Shown: positions 23,482-32,000 of the stretch, in pieces | Layout: the number at the start of each line of letters is the position of its first letter | Numbering within the stretch: the stretch's first letter is position 1 | Assembly: GCF_000716595.1 (NCBI RefSeq) | Contig: NZ_JNXC01000045.1 | Span: 1-50,330 of the forward strand | Length of the DNA stretch: 50,330 nucleotides | Origin: Saccharothrix sp. NRRL B-16314 | GTDB taxonomy: Bacteria > Actinomycetota > Actinomycetes > Mycobacteriales > Pseudonocardiaceae | Direction of reading: 5' to 3' | Notes under the pieces: generated by a model | What the model saw: only the letters and a program-made list of their open reading frames with translations | What the model was told of the DNA's origin: nothing | Database searches by the model: none | Program-made: the position numbers and the translations under genes

Positions 23482-24665
23482 CCCCGACTCCTCTCCGCGC
23501 GTGCGGCCACCGCGAGCGCGGCGGTCAGGTCTTCCACCAGGTCAACCGGGTCCTCGATACCGAGGGACAGCCGGACCAGGCCGTCCGTCACGCCCGCCGC
23601 CAGCCGCACGTCCCGCGGCACCGACCAGTGGCTCATGGACGCGGGGTGCTCGATCAGCGACCGGACACCGCCCAGGCTCACCGCCGCCGCGAACAGCCCG
23701 GTCCGGCGCATCAGCGCCTCCACGTCGCCCCGGTACTCGAACGCGACGATCGAGCCGGGCGCCGACATCTGCCGCGCGGCGAGCGCGAAGCCGGGGTGCT
23801 CGGGCAGCCCCGGGTAGTGCACGGCGCCGACGGCGGGCGACGCGGTGAGCACGTCGACCACCGCCCGCGCGTTCGACACCTGCCGCGCGACCCGCAGCGA
23901 CAACGTCTTCAGCCCCCGGTGCACCAGGTAGCAGTCGAACGCCCCCGGCACACCGCCGAACGCGGTGCGGTGACCGACGAGCCGTTCACGCAGCCCCGGG
24001 TCGTCCAGCACGAGCGCGCCACCCAGCACGTCGGAGTGACCCGCGATGAACTTCGTGGTGCTGTGCAGGCTGATGTCGGCGCCCTCGGCCAGCGGCTGCT
24101 GGAGCGCGGGGCCGGTGAACGTGCCGTCCACGACCACCACCGCGCCGTGCCGGTGGGCCGCGTCGGAGACGGCCGCGATGTCCGCGATCTTCATCACCGG
24201 GTTGGTCGGCGTCTCCAGCCAGACCAGGTCCGCCGGCTCGGTCAACGCGCGGGCGGCGGCGACCGGATCGGCGAGGTCCGCCCGGTCGACCCGCACCCCG
24301 CGAGCGCGGAACAGGTCGAACAACGTGTGCGTGCCGCTGTAGACGTCGTCGGAGGCGACGACCCGCCCGCCCGACGGCACCAGCGACAGCACCGCCGCAC
24401 CGGCCGCCTGCCCGGACGAGAACGCCACCGCGTACCTCGCGTCCTCCAACGCCGCCAGGCACGTCTCCAGGTTCTCGCGCGTCGGGTTCTCGCCGCGGCC
24501 GTAGTAGTACCGGGCCGGGTCCTGGGCGAAGCGGTCGTAGGTCACCGAGAGGTGGATCGGCGGCACCAGGTCGCCCGCGGCGCTGTCGGTGCGCATACCT
24601 CCGTGCACCAGCTTCGTGTCGAACCGCATCGCCCGCGCCCGGCCGTTCGCGTCACGTCGCTCCAC
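23478..24665 (-). CDS. Cystathionine gamma-synthase/lyase-family PLP enzyme
   Basis: 395 residues, GTG start (an ATG 12 codons later is an alternative). Fold-type I signatures: HGGMRTDSAAGDLVPPIHLS, YYYGRGENPTRENLE, SSGQAAGAAVL, ETPTNPVMKIADI, the PLP-lysine motif SLHSTTKFIAGHSDVLGG (Lys near residue 210) and AVSLGGVRSLIEHPASMSH. At the position where methionine gamma-lyases have Cys (YGCT), it has Gly (VYSGTHTL), as in cystathionine enzymes. Calicheamicin's CalE6 belongs to this wider family and is assigned to sulfur supply. It may provide methanethiol, H2S or homocysteine here; the exact reaction cannot be read from sequence. Coupled to the S-methyltransferase. Confidence 0.9.
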   Translation of the reverse strand: MERRDANGRARAMRFDTKLVHGGMRTDSAAGDLVPPIHLSVTYDRFAQDPARYYYGRGENPTRENLETCLAALEDARYAVAFSSGQAAGAAVLSLVPSGGRVVASDDVYSGTHTLFDLFRARGVRVDRADLADPVAAARALTEPADLVWLETPTNPVMKIADIAAVSDAAHRHGAVVVVDGTFTGPALQQPLAEGADISLHSTTKFIAGHSDVLGGALVLDDPGLRERLVGHRTAFGGVPGAFDCYLVHRGLKTLSLRVARQVSNARAVVDVLTASPAVGAVHYPGLPEHPGFALAARQMSAPGSIVAFEYRGDVEALMRRTGLFAAAVSLGGVRSLIEHPASMSHWSVPRDVRLAAGVTDGLVRLSLGIEDPVDLVEDLTAALAVAARAERSRG

Positions 24666-24686
24666 AGCAGCACCTTTCGCCGTTCG

Positions 24687-24995
24687 CTAGTCCTGAGTCG
24701 TGCAGCCGCGGCCCCAGCGGGCCAGGACCGTGAGCGGGCCGTCCAGCCTGCGGCCGAGCCCGGTCAGCCGGTACTCCCCGTCCTCGTCCCCTTCGACGAC
24801 CCCGTTGGCGCGCAACCAGTCCAGCCGGTCGCACAGCAGGGCGCGGTCCATGCCGGGGATGCCGTTCAGCAACGCGTCCTCGTCCGCCGGCGCCACGAGC
24901 AGTTCGCGGACCAGCAGCATCGACCACAGGTCGCCCACCACGTCGAGCCCGGCGGCCAACGCGCAGAACTGGCGGTCGTCATCGGTCATGGGCAT
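24687..24995 (-). CDS. Stand-alone HxlR DNA-binding protein (copy 4, no SCP2 domain)
   Basis: 102 residues, ATG with GAGGAG upstream; a second ATG two codons on is also possible. It shows the same start as the other copies (DRQFCALAAGLDVVGDLWSM, LLVRELLVAPADEDALLNGI) and ends after the wing (GEYRLTGLGRRLDGPLTVLA, then WGRGCTTQD). That is normal for a minimal HxlR protein but shorter than its three relatives here by the whole ligand domain. The conserved ERW is DLW. It may be a truncated paralogue or a non-sensing partner. It sits between the thioesterase and the PLP enzyme, apparently in the same transcript as the PKS genes. Confidence 0.82.
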   Translation of the reverse strand: MPMTDDDRQFCALAAGLDVVGDLWSMLLVRELLVAPADEDALLNGIPGMDRALLCDRLDWLRANGVVEGDEDGEYRLTGLGRRLDGPLTVLARWGRGCTTQD

Positions 24996-25046
24996 CGCTC
25001 CTCGTCGTCTTGCGGATCACCCTCGTGCGGACCGTGCGGACGGCGG

Positions 25047-25472
25047 TCATGTCAACACCTCCGCCGCGTACGGCCTCAGCGCACCGGCCAGTTCCTCGGG
25101 GACGTGCACGGGCCGCACGCCGTCGTCGCCGCGCCGCAGGCACGACACGGTCTGGTTGCCCCGGGCCACCAGCCGTCCGGCCCGGCGGAACTCGTAGTCC
25201 ATCTCGACCCGGTTGCCGTGCGTGCCGCGCAACGTCATGCCGACCTCGATCTCGTCCAGCGCGAAGGACTCCGCGAAGTACTCCATCGAGCACGACACCG
25301 TCACCAGCACCAGTTCGCCCCGGCGCAGTTCGGCCAGCACACCGGGAGCGTGATCGGCGAGGAACGACTCGCGGCAGTGGCCCTGCCAGTGCAGGTAGTG
25401 GGCGAAGTAGACGTTGCCCACCACGTTGGTCTCGTCGAACGTGACCCGGTGTCGGAAGATGTACTCGCGCAC
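25047..25472 (-). CDS. Enediyne hot-dog thioesterase (TebC/E10 type)
   Basis: 141 residues, GTG start one base after the PKS stop. The hot-dog fold thioesterase pattern is clear: TFDETNVVGNVYFAHYLHWQ (residues ~10-29), then GHCRESFL, VTVSCSMEYFAESFALDEIE and MDYEFRRAGRLVARGNQTVS. Enediyne clusters carry this enzyme next to pksE, where it releases the polyene from the ACP (SgcE10, DynE7 and relatives). The catalytic Arg/Glu typical of the group are candidates in GHCRESF. Normal length. Fourth gene of the unbV-unbU-pksE-TE chain. Confidence 0.92.
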   Translation of the reverse strand: MREYIFRHRVTFDETNVVGNVYFAHYLHWQGHCRESFLADHAPGVLAELRRGELVLVTVSCSMEYFAESFALDEIEVGMTLRGTHGNRVEMDYEFRRAGRLVARGNQTVSCLRRGDDGVRPVHVPEELAGALRPYAAEVLT

Positions 25473-25473
25473 G

Positions 25474-28400
25474 TCAGACCCCTCCCACGGCGATCGCGAT
25501 GACGGGATCGCCCAGACCGACGACCCGCGGCCTGGCCACCACCACCGCGGCGTCCGCGCCGGACAGCACGAGCAGGCCGTCGTCGGTGATCTCGTCCAGT
25601 TCCAGCGGCGCCGAGCGGTCTCCGCCGAGACCGGCCAGTGCCGCGCGACCGGCGGCCACCCGGCCGGCGGTCACGTCGACGGGTTCGTCCAGCTTGCCCG
25701 CGGCGCACACGACGACCTCGTCGTCGGCTTTGGTCACCGGTTCGTTCGCCGGCGCGCCCCACGCGATGCCGACGGGTCGGTCGGCGCGGGCGAGGAGCAC
25801 GTGGTCGTCCCGGGTGGCGGTGGTCCAGTCGTCGCCGGGCGGCACGGGCCGGTCCGTTCCCGCGACGACCAGCTCCACGTGCTGCGCGACGTCGAGTTCG
25901 ATCAGCCGGCGGCTGAGCAGCGGTCCGACGAGCGGCACGAGCAGCGGCTCGTCCCACCTGGTCGGGCCGATCGCACGGAGGCGGAGGGCGTCCCAGCGGG
26001 CCACGAGTGCGCCCGTCGAGTCCGAGACGTCGACGTCGAACACGTAGTCGTCGGCGGTGTGGGCGCGTTCGAGCGCGTGCACCCGCAGCACGCCGGTCGG
26101 TGCGCGCCACACCGTGAACCGGTCCGCGCCCACGGGTAACGCGCGTCGGTGCGGCACGCAGGCCAGCAGCACGTGCAGCGCGGCGTCGTGCGCTCCGGGG
26201 TCGCCGAGCAGCAGTCGTTGGTGGTGGAACTCGGAGAACCACGTGGTGTCCGGCTCGGCGCGGACGCGGGCCAGGACTTCGAACGCGGACAACAGGTCGT
26301 AGCCGAGCAGCCGGCGGAACCTGCCGCGGTGGAACAGCAGCGGACCGTAGAACGGGTGCGCGTCGTGCGTTCCGGCGCCGTCGACCGGCGGGAAGCTCCG
26401 GTCCTGCGCTGCCGCGTCGCGGACCGTGGCGGTGAACCGGTCGGTGCGGAAGCCGTCGGACTCGTCGCTCAGCGCCACGCGCACGCCGTCCTCGCCGTCG
26501 TGCAGCGCGAGGACGCGCACCAGGCGGGAGCCGCGGTCCTCCACGGTCACCGGGCTGCGCAGGTCCACGTCCTCAAACGCCCACCCGCGCCGTTCGCCGG
26601 TCACCGCGTCGACGGCCTGCGCCATCGCCTCAAGGCCGACCACGGCGGGCAGCACGGGCACGCCCTCGATGCGGTGCTCGTCCAGGTAGGGGTCGTCGCC
26701 GAGGGACAGCGACGCCTCCAGCACGGCCTCGACGCCGGCGAACCGGACCGGCAGGTCCTCGGTGAAGCGCAGCGGCTCCGGCGGCGGGCCCGCGGCGGTG
26801 AGCGTCGGCCCGGCCGGGAAGCGACCGGTGAGCAGGACGGTGACCGGCGCGTCCCGGTCGGCCAGCACGCGCATCATGGCGGGCGGCCCGTCCTGCGCCG
26901 CGATGGGCGTGATGCCGGTCGCGGCGAGGCCGGCCACGACGCCCATCCGCTCCCCCATGCCGATCCCGGACCACAGCGACCACTCCAGGAGGTGGAAGCG
27001 GCAGTCGGTCCGCGCCGCCGCGGCGTGCTCCACTTCGGCGCGCAGCCAGTCGTTGGCGACGCAGTACTCGGCTTCGCCCGGCAGGCCGCGGCGGCCGATG
27101 ATCGAGCCGAACGCGATCACGAGCCGCAGTGCCGGTGCGGCGTCGAGCAGGGTCCGCAGGCCGACCACCTTGGGGGCGAGGGTCCGCTTCAAGGTCTCCG
27201 GTGTCACCGCGCCCATGCGCTGCGGCGAGTTGACGCCCGCGCCGTGCAGGAGCCCGCGCACGGTGCCGAGGACGCCGGCGGCGGTGACGGCGCGCGCGAC
27301 GTCCGCCGGGTCGGTGACGTCAGCCTGCACGTAGTGCGCGCGGATGCCGTCGGGGAACGACGCGAGAGCGGCCCCGACGCGCGGCGAGTCCGGCGCCGAA
27401 CGACCCAGCACGACCAGCGTGCACCCGGTGCTGCGGGCCAGCGCCGCGCCGCACGCGCCGGTGATGCCGTCCACGCCGCCGGTGACCAGGCAGACGTCGC
27501 CCCGGCCCAGCGGCAAGTCGCTTTCGGGGCCGTGGTGGCGTGCGTGCGTGGTGACGTGCTCCACCCCGTCCTGGGTGACGCGCAGCTCCCGGTAGCCGGT
27601 TCCGGCGACGAGGCGCGCGTCGAGCGTGTCGCCTCCCACGTCCACGACGGTGACCGCGCAGTCGTCCAGCTCGACGGCGGCACTGCGGCCGACCGCAGCC
27701 GCGGCCGGATGACCGCGGTGCGCCACCACGAGGCGGGACGGTCGGGCCTCCGCGATGAGTGCCAGCGCGCGGGCCACTGCCGCGGGTTCTTCGCCCTCCA
27801 GCCAGAGCGCGAGGCCGTTCCCCGGCAGGGTGACGTCGTGCAGCCAGTGGCCACGCGGTGCGTCCACGGTCCAGTCGCCGGGTGGTGTCGCGGCGCCGAT
27901 GGGCTCGAAGGGGGTCCACCGGTGCTCGAAGGCACGCACCCACCGGGCGATCCCGTCGGGCGGTGCGCCGGTCTTCTCCTCGGTCGCGGACGGCTGCTCG
28001 GCCAGGAGGTCGGCGATGTCCGCGACGGTGCTGTCCACAATGGACAGCGCGGCGTTCGGCGGTGTGCGGCCCAGCAGGCCCGCCATGGCGGCGACGAGCT
28101 GGACCACCTGGAGCGAGTTCAGGTGCAGGTCCCCGAGCAGCGTGCTGTCGGGCCGGATGCTCCCGAGCGGCAACTCCAGGACCTGGCTGAGGTGCGCCCG
28201 GACGACGTCCAACGGTTCCCCACCCACGGACGGTTCGAGCACGGCCGCTTCGGATGGCATCTGTTGGCGCACAGGTGTTTCAGGGGCAAGATCGACCGGA
28301 ACCCCCGACATGCCGGGGAGAACGGTCTCGCACGGGTTGGCGAGCAGTTCGATGCCGGTGTCCAGGTCGAGCGGGCGGTGCACCCGACCGGCGAACCAGG

Positions 28401-31011
28401 CGTCCAGGTCACCGGCGGCGCACGCGGCGAGCGCGGCCGTCGCCATCGCGTGGCGGTGCGGGTGCGTGCCGTCCAGCGAGATCGCGGGCACGTCCGGCAC
28501 GGTGGTGCGCGCGATGTCTGCGAGCGTCGTGCCGGGTCCGGTCTCCACCAGCAGCTCGCAGCGCTCGGCGAGGCGCCGCACGGCCTCCGTGAACCGCACC
28601 GGCCGGGTCACCTGGCCGACCAGCAGCGCGGCGAGGTCGGTGTCGGACGTCAGCGGACGGCCCGTCACGGTGGAGAACACGGGCCGTCCTGGTCGTCCGA
28701 ACGGGACACCGGCGAGTTCGGCTCGCAGCGGCTCGACCACGTCGTCCATCGCGGTGCTGTGGAAGCCGTGGGACACGGGCAGCGCGGTGGCGGCGATCCC
28801 CCGCGCCCGTGCCCGCGCCACCAGCCGTTCGACGTCCTCGACGGCGCCGGCGACCGTGGTCTGCTCCGGGCCGTTGAACCCGGCCACCTGGACGGCCGTC
28901 CCTTCGGTCAAGGCCTCGACGTCGGCGGGCGGTGCGCCGATGCCCGCCATCGTGGTGCCCTCACCGCCGTGCTCGGCCATCAGCCGACCGCGGGCGACGG
29001 CGAGCGCCAGGCCGGTGGCGGGGTCGAGCGCGCCGGCCCACACCAGGGCGCCGATCTCGCCGAGGCTGTGGCCGACGGCGGCGACGGGCCGGACGCCGCA
29101 CGCGTCGAGCCACGCTAGCCCGGCGAGGGACTGGCGCAGGATCGCCGGTTGGGCGACCGCCGTGTCGCGTGCGCCGTCCACGAGCGTGACGCCGCACGGT
29201 GTCGGCACGTCCAGGTCGGCCGCCCACGGGCCGAGGTCGGCGCGCACGGGCGCGGCCTGGCCTGGCAGGAGCAGGCCGACGCGCGGTGCGGGACCGGAGG
29301 CGAGCACGACGCCCGCCGGCTCGTCCAGCAGAAGGCGTCCGTCCCAGCCGGGCAGGTGGTCGCCGGCGGCGGTGGCGGCGCGGTGCAGCCGGTCGGGCGT
29401 GTCGGCGACCAGCGCGCAGCGGACCGCGCCGGGACCGCGTCGACCGGCGTGCGTGGTGGCGGCGAGGTCGTGCACCTCGGCCGTGCTCAGCCGGGGTGCG
29501 AGGGCGGCGACGGCGTCCAGTCGCTCCCGCAGCCCGTCGGTGTCCGCGGCGTCGAGGAGCAGGATCGCGTCGCGGTGGGGGCGGCGGCTCAACGCGACGA
29601 CGCGGGGCGGCAGCGACCCGACGGGCCGGGCGGGCAGACCGCGCAGCACCACGTGGGCGTTGACACCGCCGAAACCCATGGAGGACACCGAGGCCAGCGG
29701 TGTCGTCGTCGGCCAGGGCTCGGGTTCGGCGAGCAGGCGCAACGGCGTGCCGGTGCGGCGCAGCAGCGCGTGCGGCGACTCCACCCCCGTGGTGGGCGGC
29801 AGCACGCGGTGGTGCACGGCGAGCGTGGCTTTGATCAGTCCCGCCACGCCCGCCGCGGCCTTGGTGTGGCCGATGTTGGCCTTCACGGAGCCGAGGGCCG
29901 CGCGGTGCGCGCCGTCACCCCGGACCTCCGCCAACGCGGTCAGCTCCACCTCGTCGCCGACCTTCGTGCCCGTGCCGTGTCCCTCGACCAGCTCGACGTG
30001 GTGCGGCTCGATGCCCGCCATCCGGTAGGCGCGGGCCATCGCGAGCGCCTGGCCGTGCGATCGGGGCCGGGTGAGGCCGCCCGAGCCGTCGGTCGACGTG
30101 CCCCAGCCGGTGAGCACCGCGTAGATGCGCAGGCCCGCGCGTTCCGCGTCCTCGGCGCGCATCAGGGCGACGACGCCGCAGCCCTCGCCGGGCAGGAACC
30201 CGGTCGGCGACTCGTCGTAGACCCGCATCCGGTCCACCGCGAGCGCGCCCGTGCGGGCGAAACCGACCAGCTCGAACGGGTCCAGGCTGAGGTCGACGCC
30301 GCCCGCGAGCGCGAATTCGAGGTCGCCGTCGAGCAGCGCGCGGCTCGCCGTCATCACCGACAGGAGGCTGGACGCGCACGCGCCGTCCACGGTGAAGCCG
30401 GAGCCGTGGAAGTCGAAGTGGTTGCAGATCCGGCCCGCGATGGTGTTCGACAGCGCACCCGCGAGCGATTCGTCACCGGGGACCGGGAACGGCGTCCGCA
30501 CGAGGTCGCCGAGCAGGCTGATCACGTGCTCGGCGCGCCCCGGGTCGACACCGGCACCCGCAAGCGCCACGGCGGCGGCACGGCGGACGAACGGCCACCT
30601 CAGGCGCAGCTGGGCGGCCCGGGAGAACTCGCCGGTCATCGTGTTGCCCAGCACCACGCCGACGCGGTCCCGGTCGAGCCCGCGCCCGTCCGGGAAACCG
30701 GCGTCCACCAGGGCGTCGGCCGCCGTCTCCAGGGCGAGCCAGTGCACGTGGTCCACCGCCCGGTGCAGCGGCCCCGGCACGCCGAACCGCTTCCGGTCGA
30801 ACCGCCAGTCGCGCAGCAGCCCGGCGTGCGTCGAGTAGGTGCGGTCCGGGTCGTCGGCCGGACCGAGGTACGCGCTGGACAGCCGTTGCTCGGGGAATCT
30901 GCGGAAGCCCCGGCGGCGGCCGAGCACGGTCTCCCACAACCGGGTCGGCGAGTCGGCGTCGGGGTAGCGGCACGCCATGCCGACGATCGCCACCCCCTCC
31001 GACGGGCTCAC
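25474..31011 (-). CDS. pksE: Iterative enediyne polyketide synthase (PksE)
   Basis: 1845 residues from the GTG at 31009-31011, whose GTGA overlaps the unbU stop; the frame stays open further upstream through unbU. Domains in order: KS (VAIVGMACRYPDADSP at the start, catalytic DGACASS near residue 212, EGHGTGT, NIGHTKAAAG), AT (GHSLGEIGALVWAG, ~648), ACP (LGDLHLNSLQVVQLV, Ser ~969), KR (LVTGGVDGITGACGAALA ~1179, YCVAN active site), DH (DEHRIEGVPVLPAV, His ~1445) and a C-terminal region (~1650-1845). This is the single-module layout that makes the linear polyene of 9- and 10-membered enediynes. The C-terminal part corresponds to the usual integral PPTase but lacks its acidic and ExxxK residues (VGIAWG where V-x-x-D-x-E is expected). 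Slightly shorter than typical PksE (about 1900-1950). Confidence 0.95.
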   Translation of the reverse strand: MSPSEGVAIVGMACRYPDADSPTRLWETVLGRRRGFRRFPEQRLSSAYLGPADDPDRTYSTHAGLLRDWRFDRKRFGVPGPLHRAVDHVHWLALETAADALVDAGFPDGRGLDRDRVGVVLGNTMTGEFSRAAQLRLRWPFVRRAAAVALAGAGVDPGRAEHVISLLGDLVRTPFPVPGDESLAGALSNTIAGRICNHFDFHGSGFTVDGACASSLLSVMTASRALLDGDLEFALAGGVDLSLDPFELVGFARTGALAVDRMRVYDESPTGFLPGEGCGVVALMRAEDAERAGLRIYAVLTGWGTSTDGSGGLTRPRSHGQALAMARAYRMAGIEPHHVELVEGHGTGTKVGDEVELTALAEVRGDGAHRAALGSVKANIGHTKAAAGVAGLIKATLAVHHRVLPPTTGVESPHALLRRTGTPLRLLAEPEPWPTTTPLASVSSMGFGGVNAHVVLRGLPARPVGSLPPRVVALSRRPHRDAILLLDAADTDGLRERLDAVAALAPRLSTAEVHDLAATTHAGRRGPGAVRCALVADTPDRLHRAATAAGDHLPGWDGRLLLDEPAGVVLASGPAPRVGLLLPGQAAPVRADLGPWAADLDVPTPCGVTLVDGARDTAVAQPAILRQSLAGLAWLDACGVRPVAAVGHSLGEIGALVWAGALDPATGLALAVARGRLMAEHGGEGTTMAGIGAPPADVEALTEGTAVQVAGFNGPEQTTVAGAVEDVERLVARARARGIAATALPVSHGFHSTAMDDVVEPLRAELAGVPFGRPGRPVFSTVTGRPLTSDTDLAALLVGQVTRPVRFTEAVRRLAERCELLVETGPGTTLADIARTTVPDVPAISLDGTHPHRHAMATAALAACAAGDLDAWFAGRVHRPLDLDTGIELLANPCETVLPGMSGVPVDLAPETPVRQQMPSEAAVLEPSVGGEPLDVVRAHLSQVLELPLGSIRPDSTLLGDLHLNSLQVVQLVAAMAGLLGRTPPNAALSIVDSTVADIADLLAEQPSATEEKTGAPPDGIARWVRAFEHRWTPFEPIGAATPPGDWTVDAPRGHWLHDVTLPGNGLALWLEGEEPAAVARALALIAEARPSRLVVAHRGHPAAAAVGRSAAVELDDCAVTVVDVGGDTLDARLVAGTGYRELRVTQDGVEHVTTHARHHGPESDLPLGRGDVCLVTGGVDGITGACGAALARSTGCTLVVLGRSAPDSPRVGAALASFPDGIRAHYVQADVTDPADVARAVTAAGVLGTVRGLLHGAGVNSPQRMGAVTPETLKRTLAPKVVGLRTLLDAAPALRLVIAFGSIIGRRGLPGEAEYCVANDWLRAEVEHAAAARTDCRFHLLEWSLWSGIGMGERMGVVAGLAATGITPIAAQDGPPAMMRVLADRDAPVTVLLTGRFPAGPTLTAAGPPPEPLRFTEDLPVRFAGVEAVLEASLSLGDDPYLDEHRIEGVPVLPAVVGLEAMAQAVDAVTGERRGWAFEDVDLRSPVTVEDRGSRLVRVLALHDGEDGVRVALSDESDGFRTDRFTATVRDAAAQDRSFPPVDGAGTHDAHPFYGPLLFHRGRFRRLLGYDLLSAFEVLARVRAEPDTTWFSEFHHQRLLLGDPGAHDAALHVLLACVPHRRALPVGADRFTVWRAPTGVLRVHALERAHTADDYVFDVDVSDSTGALVARWDALRLRAIGPTRWDEPLLVPLVGPLLSRRLIELDVAQHVELVVAGTDRPVPPGDDWTTATRDDHVLLARADRPVGIAWGAPANEPVTKADDEVVVCAAGKLDEPVDVTAGRVAAGRAALAGLGGDRSAPLELDEITDDGLLVLSGADAAVVVARPRVVGLGDPVIAIAVGGV

Positions 31012-32000
31012 GACCGCACCGCGTCGGGATCGGCGGGTGTCGGCGCCGGCCGCTTCGACGCGACGACCAGCACCACGGCGCGCAGGACGCACGTGGCCAC
31101 CAGGGCGAAGAACAGCCCGAACGAGACCTCGGCGAGGACGAGGGTCGCGTAGACCGCCGCCGCGGTCACGCCGAACACCACCTGGTTGCGCGTGACGAAC
31201 GGCGTGCTGCCCGGGTCGGTGATCATGTAGTTGGTGAACAGGATGAACGCCAGGCCCGTCATCGGTGCGAGCGCGCCGAGCAGCGAGTGGTCCAGCAGCA
31301 ACCAGCGCAGCACGGCCTGGAGCGCGAACGCGCCGAGCCAGGCGAGGATCAGCGGCATCTTGCCGGTGAGCTTGGCGTTCAGCACGGTGCCCGCCATCAG
31401 CACGCCCAGCGGCAGCAGCCAGTCCAGGGTGCCGGTGGTGAAGCTGGTGAAGTGGTAGGGCGGCGCGATGCCGACCCACGGGAACAGCAGCAGCGCCACG
31501 ACGATGCCCGTGTTGGACGGGTTGAACACGTGCCGGACCTTGCCGTTGACCCGCAGCCGCACCAGGTACTTGCTGGCGTTGCCGACCGTCACGGCGAAGA
31601 TGTAGGGCCACAAGGACTCGTTGCCCCACAACAGCATTCCGCACGCCAGGCCGGTGATGTGGGCGGGCAGCAGGAACACGACGAGGGCCTTGGCCCCGCC
31701 CGCGCAGGTCGGCGTGCGCCCGGTGACCCACGCGTCGAGGAGTTCGAACAGCAGCGCGGTGGCGTAGCTGACGAGGACGACGACGATCGGCGTGATCGGT
31801 GCCTGCTCGAAGCCGAGCAGGAGGTGCCCGAGGATGTTGAACACGGTGATGGACGTGGCGAACCGGGCGAGCGCCTTGACCCGCCGCTGCTCCGGCGTCA
31901 GGCCCGGCCGCGCGGGCGGGGCGGTCGACGCGGTCGGGCGCGCGTCGGCGGCCGGTGCGCCGCCGCGGTGCACGTCGGGTGGTGTCGAAGTCGTCGTCAT
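31008..32000 (-). CDS. unbU: UnbU membrane protein of the enediyne cassette
   Basis: 330 residues from the ATG at 31998-32000, which overlaps the unbV stop. After a ~40-residue Pro/Ala/Thr-rich soluble start there are about eight or nine membrane segments (for example ITPIVVVLVSYATALLFELL, ALVVFLLPAHITGLACGMLL, IVVALLLFPWVGIAPPYHF, FGLFFALVATCVLRAVVLVV). Conserved phrases include RHVFNPSNTGIV and TNYMITDPGSTPF. These NPSN and DPGSTP signatures resemble RnfD/NqrB-type flavin-carrying membrane subunits, to which UnbU proteins are distantly related. Role in core formation not established. The coupled overlaps on both sides indicate tightly linked expression with UnbV and PksE. Confidence 0.9.
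   Translation of the reverse strand: MTTTSTPPDVHRGGAPAADARPTASTAPPARPGLTPEQRRVKALARFATSITVFNILGHLLLGFEQAPITPIVVVLVSYATALLFELLDAWVTGRTPTCAGGAKALVVFLLPAHITGLACGMLLWGNESLWPYIFAVTVGNASKYLVRLRVNGKVRHVFNPSNTGIVVALLLFPWVGIAPPYHFTSFTTGTLDWLLPLGVLMAGTVLNAKLTGKMPLILAWLGAFALQAVLRWLLLDHSLLGALAPMTGLAFILFTNYMITDPGSTPFVTRNQVVFGVTAAAVYATLVLAEVSFGLFFALVATCVLRAVVLVVASKRPAPTPADPDAVRS

Noticed and set aside
23478..24665. Firm call as methionine gamma-lyase
   Set aside because: The Cys typical of methionine gamma-lyases (YGCT) is replaced (YSGT), so only the broader cystathionine/methionine enzyme family is claimed.
26149..29118. 989-codon open frame on the plus strand inside pksE
   Set aside because: Antisense to well-supported PKS domains and without any recognisable motif.
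25474..31011. Modular macrolide or PUFA-type polyketide synthase
   Set aside because: The single module KS-AT-ACP-KR-DH with ACP between AT and KR, next to unbU, unbV and the hot-dog thioesterase, is the enediyne layout; the tandem ACPs of PUFA synthases are absent.
31012..31731. N-terminal extension of PksE to 2085 residues
   Set aside because: The extension lies entirely within unbU in another frame; homology begins at VAIVGMACRYP right after the GTG at 31011, which overlaps the unbU stop.
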